Shown here piece by piece: positions 8,084 to 14,942 of a stretch of 48,092 nucleotides of DNA. Position numbers and translations under genes: made by a program. The notes under the pieces are model-generated. The model was not told where the DNA came from. It was given only the letters and a program-made list of their open reading frames with translations, and did no database searches. Every line of letters starts with the position of its first letter. The stretch's first letter is position 1. Origin of the DNA: a virus; the IMG/VR virus record IMGVR_UViG_3300023108_001461, positions 1 through 48,092 of that record. One strand, written 5' to 3'.

Positions 8084-8228
8084 TTTCCTGATCCTTGTTT
8101 TCGCACTGTTTGCATCTACAATGGTCACATACCTTTATTTGATAAGTTGCACCATTATAGTCTGTTTCAAGTCTATGGTACGGTATACCGCAGTGTGATG
8201 GATGACCGCAATTTTGACAAGTGTGCAT
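8076..8228 (-). CDS. 50-residue Cys-rich (zinc-ribbon-like) protein
   Basis: A small gene with ATG at 8228 and TAA at 8076-8078. The product MHTCQNCGHPSHCG continues to a second cluster CDHCRCKQC. Cys4, Cys7, Cys13 and Cys34, Cys37, Cys39, Cys42 with several His could bind one or two zinc ions. It overlaps the endolysin start by eight bases, and a late octamer CATAAATA ends five bases before its ATG, so it appears to be the first gene of the late lysis unit. The function is unknown; a small nucleic-acid-binding or metal-binding protein is a guess from the Cys pattern. Confidence 0.65.
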   Translation of the reverse strand: MHTCQNCGHPSHCGIPYHRLETDYNGATYQIKVCDHCRCKQCENKDQENG

Positions 8229-8233
8229 AATGG

Positions 8234-8241
8234 TATTTATG
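8234..8241 (-). promoter_or_regulatory. T4-like late promoter octamer CATAAATA
   Basis: It matches NATAAATA, overlaps the TAA stop of the 8237-8953 gene, and is five bases from the ATG at 8228. With T4 geometry the first transcribed base would be the A of that ATG. Confidence 0.6.
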
Positions 8242-8953
8242 ATATACGTTCTACTACCAGAGTTTTTCCGGCATTTTCAAATGTTAATTTATTACCGTAT
8301 TTTGTAATATTATAGTCACCTACATATTTAGAAAGGAATATAATTTCAGCAAAATCATTTACATTTATAGTTTCTTCTAAACTTTCTAATATTGCTTCTT
8401 TTTCGCCAAAGTCTATATATTTAAAATGTACAGGATCTGCGTATGCTTTTTTGATTGTTAAAATATCATCTATCATGTTTACATCTTCAACGTAGCTACG
8501 GTTGAAAAAGTTTTTATAATTACTTAAATTACTTTCATTTACTTTTTGATCATATACAGCTGGATCAGTAGGCATAAATTCGTCTAAATTTTCTCTAGTT
8601 AATGGACGGCTTGTAAAATCTTTATAGTATCTAAATTTAAAATTTTCAATATCAGCAAGTTTTCCTACACCGTCAACAATTTCCATAATCTCATCATATG
8701 ATCTATGGCTTCTTTCCATTTCAACAAATACTTTGTAAGTTCCGTCTCTTTGTTCGCCTGGAGTCTTGTCAGCGTCTAATACAAAAGAATAACCTTTTTC
8801 TATAAATTGTTCTAGATCTACAGCCGCATTGTTATCTTTTACACTAAAACTTAAAGTAACAATGTCTCGGTCTTCACCCATTTTTGATTTAAAAGCATCT
8901 ATTTCAAAAATATGGTCTACCATATGTTTTAAGTCATGTTTCAACAAACCCAT
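8237..8953 (-). CDS. Conserved phage protein of unknown function
   Basis: A 238-residue acidic, soluble protein with no membrane segment. The pattern alternates alpha and beta (for example DIVTLSFSVKDNNAAVDLEQFIEKGYSFVLD). There are no Cys clusters, no Walker motifs and no repeats. The start overlaps the TAA of the preceding gene (TAATG), and both genes are presumably expressed from the late octamer at 9516-9523, which suggests a virion or assembly role. I recall similar proteins in marine T4-like phages but no function. Confidence 0.65.
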   Translation of the reverse strand: MGLLKHDLKHMVDHIFEIDAFKSKMGEDRDIVTLSFSVKDNNAAVDLEQFIEKGYSFVLDADKTPGEQRDGTYKVFVEMERSHRSYDEIMEIVDGVGKLADIENFKFRYYKDFTSRPLTRENLDEFMPTDPAVYDQKVNESNLSNYKNFFNRSYVEDVNMIDDILTIKKAYADPVHFKYIDFGEKEAILESLEETINVNDFAEIIFLSKYVGDYNITKYGNKLTFENAGKTLVVERIS

Positions 8954-9489
8954 TATACTGTTCCTTCAGCTGGTACTTCAGCCGCTACTTGATCAGCGGG
9001 TTGAGCCTCTACTCCTGGTGCTGTAGCTGTGTCAGTAGCATCAACAGCAGGTTCTTGGTTTATATCTAAAGATTCTCTATAACCTTCATATATATCTGCA
9101 ATTAATTTTTTAGGCATCTGTATTTCTACAACCCAAATAGGCTTTTTGTCTAGTTTACCTTTTTTAGTACCAGGTCTAATATCATCAGGTGTCTTAATTC
9201 TTCTTGGTTGTATGACATCGTCTTTTGCGTAACTTACTTTACAGTCATAATCAACTAGTCTTTTGCCACCCATAGGATCCGGCATGTTTTCTCTTGGCCA
9301 CATAAATTTTGCAGTTACCCAATGCCTATCAATTTTCGGACCTTCTAATAGTTCACCGTTTTTCCAATTCTCGTAAACATATAAATCAAGGGTATCTAAT
9401 ACTCTTTCATAGTCTTTTAGCACTTGAAATGCAGTATTGCTTTCATATACTGTTTCTATATTTTTGATTAAATTTTCGATATCATACAT
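8953..9489 (-). CDS. Conserved T4-like phage protein, possible virion protein
   Basis: A 178-residue protein. The frame extends to 9561, but the ATG at 9489 (MYDIENLIKNIET) lies downstream of a good late promoter and has GGAA nine bases upstream; the longer version would start before the promoter. The middle contains RHWVTAKFMWPRENMPDP and RRIKTPDDIRPGTKKGKL, which look conserved. The last 30 residues are a low-complexity Ala/Val/Glu/Pro tail. There are no membrane segments. It is the first gene of a late unit that continues into the lysis cassette; a structural or assembly role is inferred only from that. Confidence 0.65.
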   Translation of the reverse strand: MYDIENLIKNIETVYESNTAFQVLKDYERVLDTLDLYVYENWKNGELLEGPKIDRHWVTAKFMWPRENMPDPMGGKRLVDYDCKVSYAKDDVIQPRRIKTPDDIRPGTKKGKLDKKPIWVVEIQMPKKLIADIYEGYRESLDINQEPAVDATDTATAPGVEAQPADQVAAEVPAEGTV

Positions 9490-9515
9490 TTTATAATTCC
9501 ATAAGTTACTACACT

Positions 9516-9523
9516 TATTTATC
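9516..9523 (-). promoter_or_regulatory. T4-like late promoter octamer GATAAATA
   Basis: It lies in the divergent intergenic region upstream of the gene starting at 9489, with a predicted leader of about 20 bases. It reads leftward, away from phoH. Confidence 0.65.
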
Positions 9524-9566
9524 GCAAAACAAAACCAAACAGAAGTTTTTTCTCTCTGCATTTTTA

Positions 9567-9574
9567 GGTAAATA
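9567..9574 (+). promoter_or_regulatory. Possible promoter motif GGTAAATA upstream of phoH
   Basis: A one-mismatch relative of the late octamer on the plus strand. The only other plus-strand gene (38363) also has an NGTAAATA motif (38350-38357). No good sigma70 site is visible before phoH. A start near 9580 would give a leader of about 56 bases with a perfect 14-base palindrome (AGGGCTATAGCCCT, 9582-9595) at its 5' end. Confidence 0.3.
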
Positions 9575-9610
9575 TATGTGTAGGGCTATAGCCCTCCGGG
9601 CAACGCTCTA

Positions 9611-9629
9611 CTCCATATCCATATAGGAG
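9611..9629 (+). promoter_or_regulatory. Hairpin covering the phoH ribosome binding site
   Basis: CTCC-ATAT-CC-ATAT-A-GGAG can fold with CTCC/GGAG and ATAT/ATAT pairs around a two-base loop and one bulged A. GGAG is the core of the Shine-Dalgarno AGGAGGA of phoH (ATG at 9636), so the fold would mask translation initiation. This is a visual prediction only. Confidence 0.35.
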
Positions 9630-9635
9630 GACTAG

Positions 9636-10355
9636 ATGGGAGCAAAAAGGAAAGCCGCACAGCGGCACAAAAACTTCAACAATATTGTTGATTTTAATTC
9701 GTTCACTCAAAAGAAAAAGATCGTAAATTTAATTCCCCGTAATAAACATCAAGAAGAATACATATTAAAGCTACTAGATCCAACTAAAGACATAGTCTTT
9801 GGCATTGGGCCGGCAGGTACGGGAAAAACTCTGCTCGCAGTACAAGTGGCAGTAAAGATGTTTAAAGAAGGCAAAGTTGACAAAATTATTGTTACTAGAC
9901 CTGCGGTAAGTGTTGATGAAGATCTGGGCTTTTTACCAGGTACGCTAGAACAAAAAATGGCGCCATGGACTAGGCCTATATTTGATGTGCTACGAGAATA
10001 CTTTAATGCTCGCGAAATAGAAGGTATGATCGAAGAAGGAATAGTTGAGATTGCACCATTAGCATACATGCGAGGCAGAACATTTAAGCATAGCTTTATA
10101 TTGGCAGACGAAATGCAAAATGCCACACCCAACCAAATGAAAATGTTACTAACACGATTAGGCGAAAATTCAATGATGGCAGTTACAGGCGATCTAGCGC
10201 AGGCAGATAGGCTTCAAGATAACGGTTTAATAAGTTTTACTAAACTGTTAGAAACAATTCATACAGATCATTTGGACATAGTCCGTTTTTCAAAAGGAGA
10301 TATAGAAAGACACGAAGCAGTTAAAGAAGTGCTCCACGTATATGGAGATTCATAA
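9636..10355 (+). CDS. phoH: PhoH-family P-loop ATPase
   Basis: A 239-residue protein with Walker A GPAGTGKT at 58-65 and a Walker B region ILADEMQNATPNQ, the signature of PhoH. The C-terminal half contains MAVTGDLAQADR, also typical. PhoH is a predicted ATPase/RNA-helicase-like protein widely found in marine phages; its role there is unsettled, and a link to phosphate stress is only by name. It is the sole large plus-strand gene in the left half, with a strong AGGAGG ribosome site, and its 3' end converges on thyX with a shared hairpin. The short N-terminal basic segment replaces the KH or PIN domains of some relatives. Confidence 0.92.
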   Translation: MGAKRKAAQRHKNFNNIVDFNSFTQKKKIVNLIPRNKHQEEYILKLLDPTKDIVFGIGPAGTGKTLLAVQVAVKMFKEGKVDKIIVTRPAVSVDEDLGFLPGTLEQKMAPWTRPIFDVLREYFNAREIEGMIEEGIVEIAPLAYMRGRTFKHSFILADEMQNATPNQMKMLLTRLGENSMMAVTGDLAQADRLQDNGLISFTKLLETIHTDHLDIVRFSKGDIERHEAVKEVLHVYGDS

Positions 10356-10356
10356 A

Positions 10357-10378
10357 GAAAGGGGCTTATGCCCCTTTC
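10357..10378. terminator. Bidirectional hairpin between phoH and thyX
   Basis: GAAAGGGGC - TTAT - GCCCCTTTC forms a perfect nine-base-pair stem with a four-base loop just after the phoH stop. On the minus strand the thyX TAA stop falls at the loop and stem edge, so thyX codons form one arm. The flanking T run is short (TTTAT on the minus strand), so termination may be only partial. Confidence 0.7.
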
Positions 10379-11049
10379 AATTCTTCTGCTAATGGAAATA
10401 TTTCCGAAATAACTTTTGCACACTCATGTGCAATTTCCATGTGTTCTTTTTGTGTGCCATTAGCACCGCGTAGTTCAATGTAATGTATCCAGCTACGTAG
10501 TGTACCATTCATATACAATCTAGTTTTTGTTAGACCTTCTGGAAGCACTACTCTAGCTTGTTCTTTTGCTATTCCCGAAGCAATCGCCCATTCATATGCA
10601 CGTTTTGCTCTAAAGATAACATCTTGTTGTTCTTCTGCCCAACGTTGCTTTAGTGCTAAATCTTTATCACTATCACCAACGTCTATGCTGTTTTGACGAT
10701 TTTTTGTGTCTTGTAATCTTGCTTCTCTAAGGACAAATTGATTACCAAATTCTGCTGGATCTGCATAACGCTGGCTAAACTCTTGGAATGCAAAACTACG
10801 ATGTCGCACAATTTGATGTGCAATATCTCTTGTGGTATCAATTTCTAAACAAGCGTTTACCATTTCTAAAGGAGACCAGTGTGCATGTTTAATCAAATAT
10901 TTTATAAGTTTTTCACTTGTTTCTTTATTCATTTGATTACTTGGATTGCTTACCCTTGCACAAAAAGCTATGAGTTCCTGTACATCTTCAATGCCTTCTG
11001 CTTTAAAGTTATCGCTAGGCTTACTGTAACTTACTAATTGAACGGCCAT
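10366..11049 (-). CDS. thyX: Flavin-dependent thymidylate synthase ThyX
   Basis: A 227-residue enzyme that methylates dUMP to dTMP with methylene-tetrahydrofolate, FAD and NADPH. The ThyX signature is present: Arg82-His83-Arg84, then seven residues, then Ser92, with Arg94 and Tyr95 (SQRY). The early HWSPLEM and the later EGLTKTRLYMNGTLRSW segments are typical substrate-binding parts. It supplies dTTP for phage replication. It is the last gene of the block led by the gp44 and ferredoxin genes, overlapping the small coiled-coil gene by 16 bases and ending in the phoH hairpin. Confidence 0.95.
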   Translation of the reverse strand: MAVQLVSYSKPSDNFKAEGIEDVQELIAFCARVSNPSNQMNKETSEKLIKYLIKHAHWSPLEMVNACLEIDTTRDIAHQIVRHRSFAFQEFSQRYADPAEFGNQFVLREARLQDTKNRQNSIDVGDSDKDLALKQRWAEEQQDVIFRAKRAYEWAIASGIAKEQARVVLPEGLTKTRLYMNGTLRSWIHYIELRGANGTQKEHMEIAHECAKVISEIFPLAEELKGA

Positions 11050-11216
11050 TCTTTTTTTGCTCCTTTTAAAATGTTTAGTCTGTCAGTCAAAAAACTAATT
11101 GTAGTATGAATATGACCAGTGTCATGCTCTTGGATTAGTGTTTTGTAATATTCTATTTCTTCTTCTAGTACGTTTATGCGTACAATATCATTTATAAGTT
11201 TTTTATTTTTAGTCAC
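11034..11216 (-). CDS. Small coiled-coil protein of unknown function
   Basis: The open frame reaches 11315, but it would overlap the ferredoxin gene by more than 100 bases. I place the start at the GTG at 11216 (or 11219), which overlaps the ferredoxin TAA and gives about 60 residues: [24 protein letters not shown] and onward. The product is a charged helix with Leu/Ile heptads, likely a short coiled coil. It sits between ferredoxin and thyX. No function is recognised. The start codon choice is the weakest part of the call, since the Shine-Dalgarno sequence is poor. Confidence 0.5.
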   Translation of the reverse strand: MTKNKKLINDIVRINVLEEEIEYYKTLIQEHDTGHIHTTISFLTDRLNILKGAKKEWPFN

Positions 11217-11565
11217 CACGGCCTGGCTTCTCCGAAAAATGTTCCTCAAACTTATTAGGAACACCGTCCCATTCTTTTGCTTCTTCTTCGCTAGGCTTTT
11301 CATCATGCACTGCACTTACAACAGGCCATACTTCAGCATATTTTTTGTTTATGCCCATCCATTTAGTAAGCTCGTCACCTTTTAGCTGATTGTCTGGAAG
11401 TATCGCATCAGCAGGACATTCTGGTTCACATACACCGCAATCAATACATTCATCTGGATTAATTACAAGCATATTTTCACCTTCGTAGAAACAGTCAACC
11501 GGGCAAACTTCAACACAAGTCATGTGTTTGCATTTGATACAGTTATCTGTAACTAAATATGTCAT
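11209..11565 (-). CDS. fdxA: Seven-iron ferredoxin (FdxA type)
   Basis: A 118-residue ferredoxin starting at the ATG at 11565, which has GAGGT about nine bases upstream; the frame continues to 11586 but without a ribosome site. Cys9, Cys12, Cys17, Cys21 with Pro22, Cys25, and Cys40, Cys43, Cys46, Cys50 with Pro51 match a [3Fe-4S][4Fe-4S] ferredoxin. The C-terminal 60 residues ([28 protein letters not shown]) match bacterial FdxA. It would carry low-potential electrons to a redox enzyme in the infected cell. It is coupled by an ATGA overlap to the 2OG-oxygenase before it. A phage copy of this type is unusual; cyanophages carry plant-type PetF instead. Confidence 0.92.
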   Translation of the reverse strand: MTYLVTDNCIKCKHMTCVEVCPVDCFYEGENMLVINPDECIDCGVCEPECPADAILPDNQLKGDELTKWMGINKKYAEVWPVVSAVHDEKPSEEEAKEWDGVPNKFEEHFSEKPGRGD

Positions 11566-12137
11566 TTTATTACCTCTTCTAACCATGTGGTTAATATGTA
11601 TTTGTCTCCTTTTAAAGGAGTATTTCCCCTATGCGTATATGTCCAATCTGCAGGCCATATCAGCAATCTATTCTTACGAGCGTTAATACGCTTCTTTTGA
11701 TATAAGAATTCTGTTTCTCCACCGTTTGCAATAGTGTTTAAGTAAAGTTGCACTACCATTTTACGTGTTGTTTCTCTACTTGTGCTTTCATAATGCCACT
11801 GATGATATCCGCCACCTTCTTCAATCATTTTCATTTTTAATTGTTTAGTTTGATATTCTCTTTCGTGTAGTATACTAAATTTTTCATAGTATTGCGGACA
11901 AATTTGGTCTTTTAATACTTGAAAAAAGTATTCTGCAAAATGTGGATGTACATCATGTATCCGCATTGGGTCCATAAAATATAACTGCGTATCATCTCTT
12001 AGATGTTTTGGCATGTATTGCCCTTGATAAGCACCTAAATCACTAAACGTGTGAAAATATTTTATTAGTTCATCAATCCATTTTTCATCAAAAAAATCTT
12101 CAAACTGACCTATAAAGCCATCAAATTCTACATTCAT
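11562..12137 (-). CDS. 2-oxoglutarate/Fe(II)-dependent oxygenase (prolyl-4-hydroxylase-like)
   Basis: A 191-residue protein. The C-terminal half has the double-stranded beta-helix pattern of the 2OG-Fe(II) superfamily: HYE in [11 protein letters not shown] gives the first His and acid ligands, GGETEFLY follows, then a distal His in YTHRGN and a conserved basic residue after it. It would hydroxylate a protein or small-molecule side chain using O2 and 2-oxoglutarate. The target is unknown. It is translationally coupled by ATGA to gp44 upstream and to ferredoxin downstream. Such oxygenases are common in T4-like marine phages. Confidence 0.85.
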   Translation of the reverse strand: MNVEFDGFIGQFEDFFDEKWIDELIKYFHTFSDLGAYQGQYMPKHLRDDTQLYFMDPMRIHDVHPHFAEYFFQVLKDQICPQYYEKFSILHEREYQTKQLKMKMIEEGGGYHQWHYESTSRETTRKMVVQLYLNTIANGGETEFLYQKKRINARKNRLLIWPADWTYTHRGNTPLKGDKYILTTWLEEVIK

Positions 12138-13048
12138 AATCTTGCCAATCTAATTAGTGTTGCCGATAAATTTATTTCAGGATCAGCTACAAGTGTATGA
12201 TCTACTAATCCTTGTTTAATTGTTAATACTGCTGTGTCTTGTTTTTCTTCATCACCAAATAATTCAATATTGTCATATAACCAACGATAAATTTCTTCCA
12301 TTTCTTCAGGACGAACTGTTCCACAAAGCAGTTTCCGCGCATCGTGAATCTTGCCTGCTTTGAAAAGTTCCACCATGTCAAGTTTCCAATCACTTTCGCC
12401 TGTATCTCCTTCATGTGGAGCAAGCAAACTACCATCTTGACAATTCATTTGTACCATGTTGATACACTTACGCAAGTCTGGATAAGTTGCTTTTACATAA
12501 GTGTCTAGTATATCAAGATCAGGAGTAACACCTTCTGTAATACAAATCTCTGCAACACGAGCAGTAAACTCTGTTTGATCAATCTTTGCAATGTGGAAGC
12601 CTTGACATCTTGAATGTAGTGCAGGAATAATTCTGTTTGGATAATTACATGTCAAAATAAATCTACTTGTTGTATGATATTCTTCCATAACACCACGTAG
12701 TGCGGCTTGTGCATTTGGTGACAAATAGTCAGCCTCATCTAGTAGTACAACTTTAAAGTCACCAAATGGAATCATCTGTACAAAGTTAACAATTTTATCA
12801 CGAACGTCATCAACACTGTTTGTTCTACTAGCATTGATTTCAAGTATGTCTAGATCGTTTACTTCAAGCTCATTAAAAAGTAATTTAGCAAGAGTAGTTT
12901 TACCAATACCAGCATTGCCACTAAAAAGCAAATGCGGAATAGTTTTATCTTTGATCCATGTTTTAACTTGGTTTCTTTGTGCGTCATCTCTAAATACATA
13001 ACCGTCTACTGTTTTAGGACGATATTTCTCTACCCATAATTCTTTCAT
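12134..13048 (-). CDS. 44: Sliding-clamp loader ATPase (T4 gp44 type)
   Basis: A 304-residue AAA+ protein of the RFC small-subunit/gp44 class, opening LWVEKYRP. Walker A GNAGIGKT is at 44-51, Walker B LLDEAD at 102-107 and the arginine-finger SRC motif at 146-148. As a tetramer with gp62 it loads the gp45 clamp for replication and late transcription. In T4 gene 62 follows directly; here a 2OG-oxygenase follows, so gp62 is encoded elsewhere or is too divergent to see. It overlaps the upstream 54-residue gene by ATGA and is driven by the sigma70-type promoter at 13231-13259. Confidence 0.93.
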   Translation of the reverse strand: MKELWVEKYRPKTVDGYVFRDDAQRNQVKTWIKDKTIPHLLFSGNAGIGKTTLAKLLFNELEVNDLDILEINASRTNSVDDVRDKIVNFVQMIPFGDFKVVLLDEADYLSPNAQAALRGVMEEYHTTSRFILTCNYPNRIIPALHSRCQGFHIAKIDQTEFTARVAEICITEGVTPDLDILDTYVKATYPDLRKCINMVQMNCQDGSLLAPHEGDTGESDWKLDMVELFKAGKIHDARKLLCGTVRPEEMEEIYRWLYDNIELFGDEEKQDTAVLTIKQGLVDHTLVADPEINLSATLIRLARL

Positions 13049-13209
13049 TTCTTATTATTTTCCATTCCTATTCCGACTAAAATTAAGAATACATAAAGTA
13101 AAGGCCAAGCCCATCCTGTGAGATGCCCTGTTACATGTAATACCATAAGTGCTATTCCTGCCAAACCAGCAGTACCAACACCAGTGTTTTTTTGTTCTGG
13201 AAACTTCAT
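13045..13209 (-). CDS. 54-residue membrane protein
   Basis: A short gene with ATG at 13209 (AGGAG about nine bases upstream) and TGA overlapping the gp44 start. The product starts MKFPEQKNTGVG and has two hydrophobic stretches, about 13-30 and 34-48, separated by HLTGWAW, so it is probably a small hairpin membrane protein. Its sigma70-type promoter and first position in the replication unit suggest early expression. The function is unknown; it could be a small host-takeover or membrane-docking protein. Confidence 0.65.
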   Translation of the reverse strand: MKFPEQKNTGVGTAGLAGIALMVLHVTGHLTGWAWPLLYVFLILVGIGMENNKK

Positions 13210-13230
13210 TATAAACTCCTATTGTCTTTT

Positions 13231-13259
13231 AGTATATAGGATATTATTATAAAAGTCAA
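13231..13259 (-). promoter_or_regulatory. Sigma70-type (likely early) promoter for the gp44 unit
   Basis: TTGACT, 17 bases, TATACT on the minus strand. The -35 box overlaps the TGA stop of the HAD gene. The predicted leader of about 15 bases carries AGGAG before the ATG at 13209. Confidence 0.78.
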
Positions 13260-13840
13260 GTACTTTTAGCAGTAATTATATTGAAAATTTCTTGCCAATT
13301 TTGGACTCTAATACAACCGTTATAATCTTCATTGTATCTATGGGACATCAATATAGGTTTATGTCCTGCTCTTAAACCAGCTTCACAGTTTTCGGGCTTG
13401 TCTTCAATCCACCAATGACCTGGCTCGTATTCCTTAAGAATGTCGTCTTTGTCTGCACCAGTGTCAATACATCTTACCCGTCTAATAGTTCCTCGTCCAA
13501 AAATTTCTTCTAAATTAGTTGTGCGTAGCATACCAGCAAATTTATCTGTACTCAAACTAGTAATACATTCTATGTGCCAATGATAACTAGCAAATTTATG
13601 AATTACATCTACTGCATCACGCAATGGCTTTAAGTAGCCAATCCATGCACTTTCATTAAAGATTTTAACATTTTGGTCTGACTCTTCTTTGGTAATTCCG
13701 TATCTAACAAATTGTTTGTAATTTGTAGGTTCAACTACTGCATAGCCACGTGTTTGCATCCATGCATCAAATGACGTTTCCCAATCTAAAAGGACACCAT
13801 CAACATCCGCAAGAATCTTACGGTTCCGTTCGTAATTCAA
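13256..13840 (-). CDS. HAD-superfamily phosphatase (5'-nucleotidase-like)
   Basis: A 194-residue protein with HAD motif I DVDGVLLDW (Asp12 nucleophile, Asp14), a Ser/Thr motif II in CITSLSTDKF and a motif IV acid in HWWIEDKPENC. The compact size without a large cap resembles 5'(3')-deoxyribonucleotidases, so it may dephosphorylate nucleotides, consistent with its neighbours mazG and thyX; the substrate is not certain. The start is a TTG at 13840 with AGAGGTT upstream; no in-frame ATG is suitable. The gene lies in tight tandem with the Bax-inhibitor-like gene. Confidence 0.78.
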   Translation of the reverse strand: MNYERNRKILADVDGVLLDWETSFDAWMQTRGYAVVEPTNYKQFVRYGITKEESDQNVKIFNESAWIGYLKPLRDAVDVIHKFASYHWHIECITSLSTDKFAGMLRTTNLEEIFGRGTIRRVRCIDTGADKDDILKEYEPGHWWIEDKPENCEAGLRAGHKPILMSHRYNEDYNGCIRVQNWQEIFNIITAKST

Positions 13841-13851
13841 TTTTTAACCTC

Positions 13852-14529
13852 TTATTCTCTATTTCCTAACAATGCAAGTAGCATTTGAAATAGATTGATA
13901 AAGTTTAGATACAAGCTAATAGCAAATTGTATGCCATAACGTGGATCGCCACCATGTGAAAGATAAATGTTTTTTGCGTTTTGTGTATCCCAAGCAGTTA
14001 ATCCTGTAAAGATAAACACACCTAAAATACTAATAGTAAACATTAGTGCAGAACTTGCCATAAACAAGTTTACAATACTTGCAATAATAATACCAATTAA
14101 GCCCATGAACAAGAAATGTCCGAAGCCTGTTAGGTCACGCTTTGTTGTGTAACCCCAAAGACTTGCACCGCCAAAGGTTGCGGCGGTAATAAAAAATACT
14201 TGTGTAATACTTGCACCAGTATAAACTGCAAAAATAGGAGCAAGTCCAACTCCCATAACTGCTGTGAATGCGTAATAAAAATTACGTAGTTTTTCATATG
14301 CCCAATTGCGTCCTGCAAATGAATACCAAAGAATCATTCCTAATGGAGCAAGTGCAAAAAGCCATAAAGAGCCTGCCATAGCAAAAAGCAAGCCTGAAGA
14401 ATAAACAAACCATGCCACCACTCCACTTACAGCTAGTCCTGCCGCTGTGTGGTTATACATATTAAGCATGAATTCACGCAATCCTTCATCATATAATTTT
14501 TGTTGTCTAAGTGCTTCTGTTCTCATCAT
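13852..14529 (-). CDS. Bax inhibitor-1 / YccA-family membrane protein
   Basis: A 225-residue protein with about seven membrane segments from residue 25 to the end, in the order and spacing of the BI-1 (TMBIM) family. Conserved features include the WDTQNAKNIY segment before the last helix and the final SLYLNFINLFQMLLALLG. Bacterial members are proton-sensitive calcium leak channels, and E. coli YccA inhibits the protease FtsH, as does lambda CIII by another route. A phage copy could protect from FtsH or membrane stress, which is inference. The best match in style is to alphaproteobacterial members. It overlaps mazG by ATGA. Confidence 0.88.
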   Translation of the reverse strand: MMRTEALRQQKLYDEGLREFMLNMYNHTAAGLAVSGVVAWFVYSSGLLFAMAGSLWLFALAPLGMILWYSFAGRNWAYEKLRNFYYAFTAVMGVGLAPIFAVYTGASITQVFFITAATFGGASLWGYTTKRDLTGFGHFLFMGLIGIIIASIVNLFMASSALMFTISILGVFIFTGLTAWDTQNAKNIYLSHGGDPRYGIQFAISLYLNFINLFQMLLALLGNRE

Positions 14530-14933
14530 AAATCACCTTCTTTTCTATTTTCACTGTAAAATACATCAAACTCGCCACCTGGATAACGTGCTTTTAATTT
14601 ATTAACATTTTCTGCTACTACATCGTTAGGATCGATACCAAGAGCGCGGCAACTATTAATCCAATACCACATAATGTCACCAAGTTCTCGTTTGCAATGA
14701 AATACAGTTTCATCGTCCATAGGTTTACCTTGGAAGATACATTTTTTAACAATTTCTGCAAATTCTCCTCCTTCACTTGCAATACCAATCGCACCTGTCA
14801 TTAGCAATGATGGATTAATTCCTGCATCACTTAATACTTCCATGCGTTTGTTCATAGCACCAAAAGCATTACTTTCACTACTAGTTACTTCTTGTACAAA
14901 ATCCATGTACGAATTTAGATCTACTTTATTCAA
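14526..14933 (-). CDS. mazG: MazG-like nucleotide pyrophosphohydrolase
   Basis: A 135-residue all-alpha NTP pyrophosphohydrolase. Metal-binding acids lie in EGGEFAE (Glu54, Glu57, Glu60) and RELGD (Glu83, Asp86), followed by a NVNKLKARYP segment typical of the family. MazG hydrolyses NTPs or (p)ppGpp-like alarmones to monophosphates, and marine phage versions favour dGTP or dCTP in published work. The start is TTG at 14933 with AGAGGT about five bases upstream. It is coupled to the Bax-inhibitor-like gene and fits a nucleotide-pool role with ThyX and the HAD phosphatase. Confidence 0.9.
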   Translation of the reverse strand: MNKVDLNSYMDFVQEVTSSESNAFGAMNKRMEVLSDAGINPSLLMTGAIGIASEGGEFAEIVKKCIFQGKPMDDETVFHCKRELGDIMWYWINSCRALGIDPNDVVAENVNKLKARYPGGEFDVFYSENRKEGDL

Positions 14934-14942
14934 TTTAACCTC

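Noticed and set aside
8953-9561. Longer start for the 178-residue gene at 9561
   Set aside because: The extra 24 residues would begin upstream of the late promoter octamer at 9516-9523 and lack a ribosome site; the ATG at 9489 fits better.
11034-11315. Full 93-residue frame for the gene before thyX
   Set aside because: It would overlap the ferredoxin gene by more than 100 bases. The GTG at the ferredoxin stop gives the usual short overlap.
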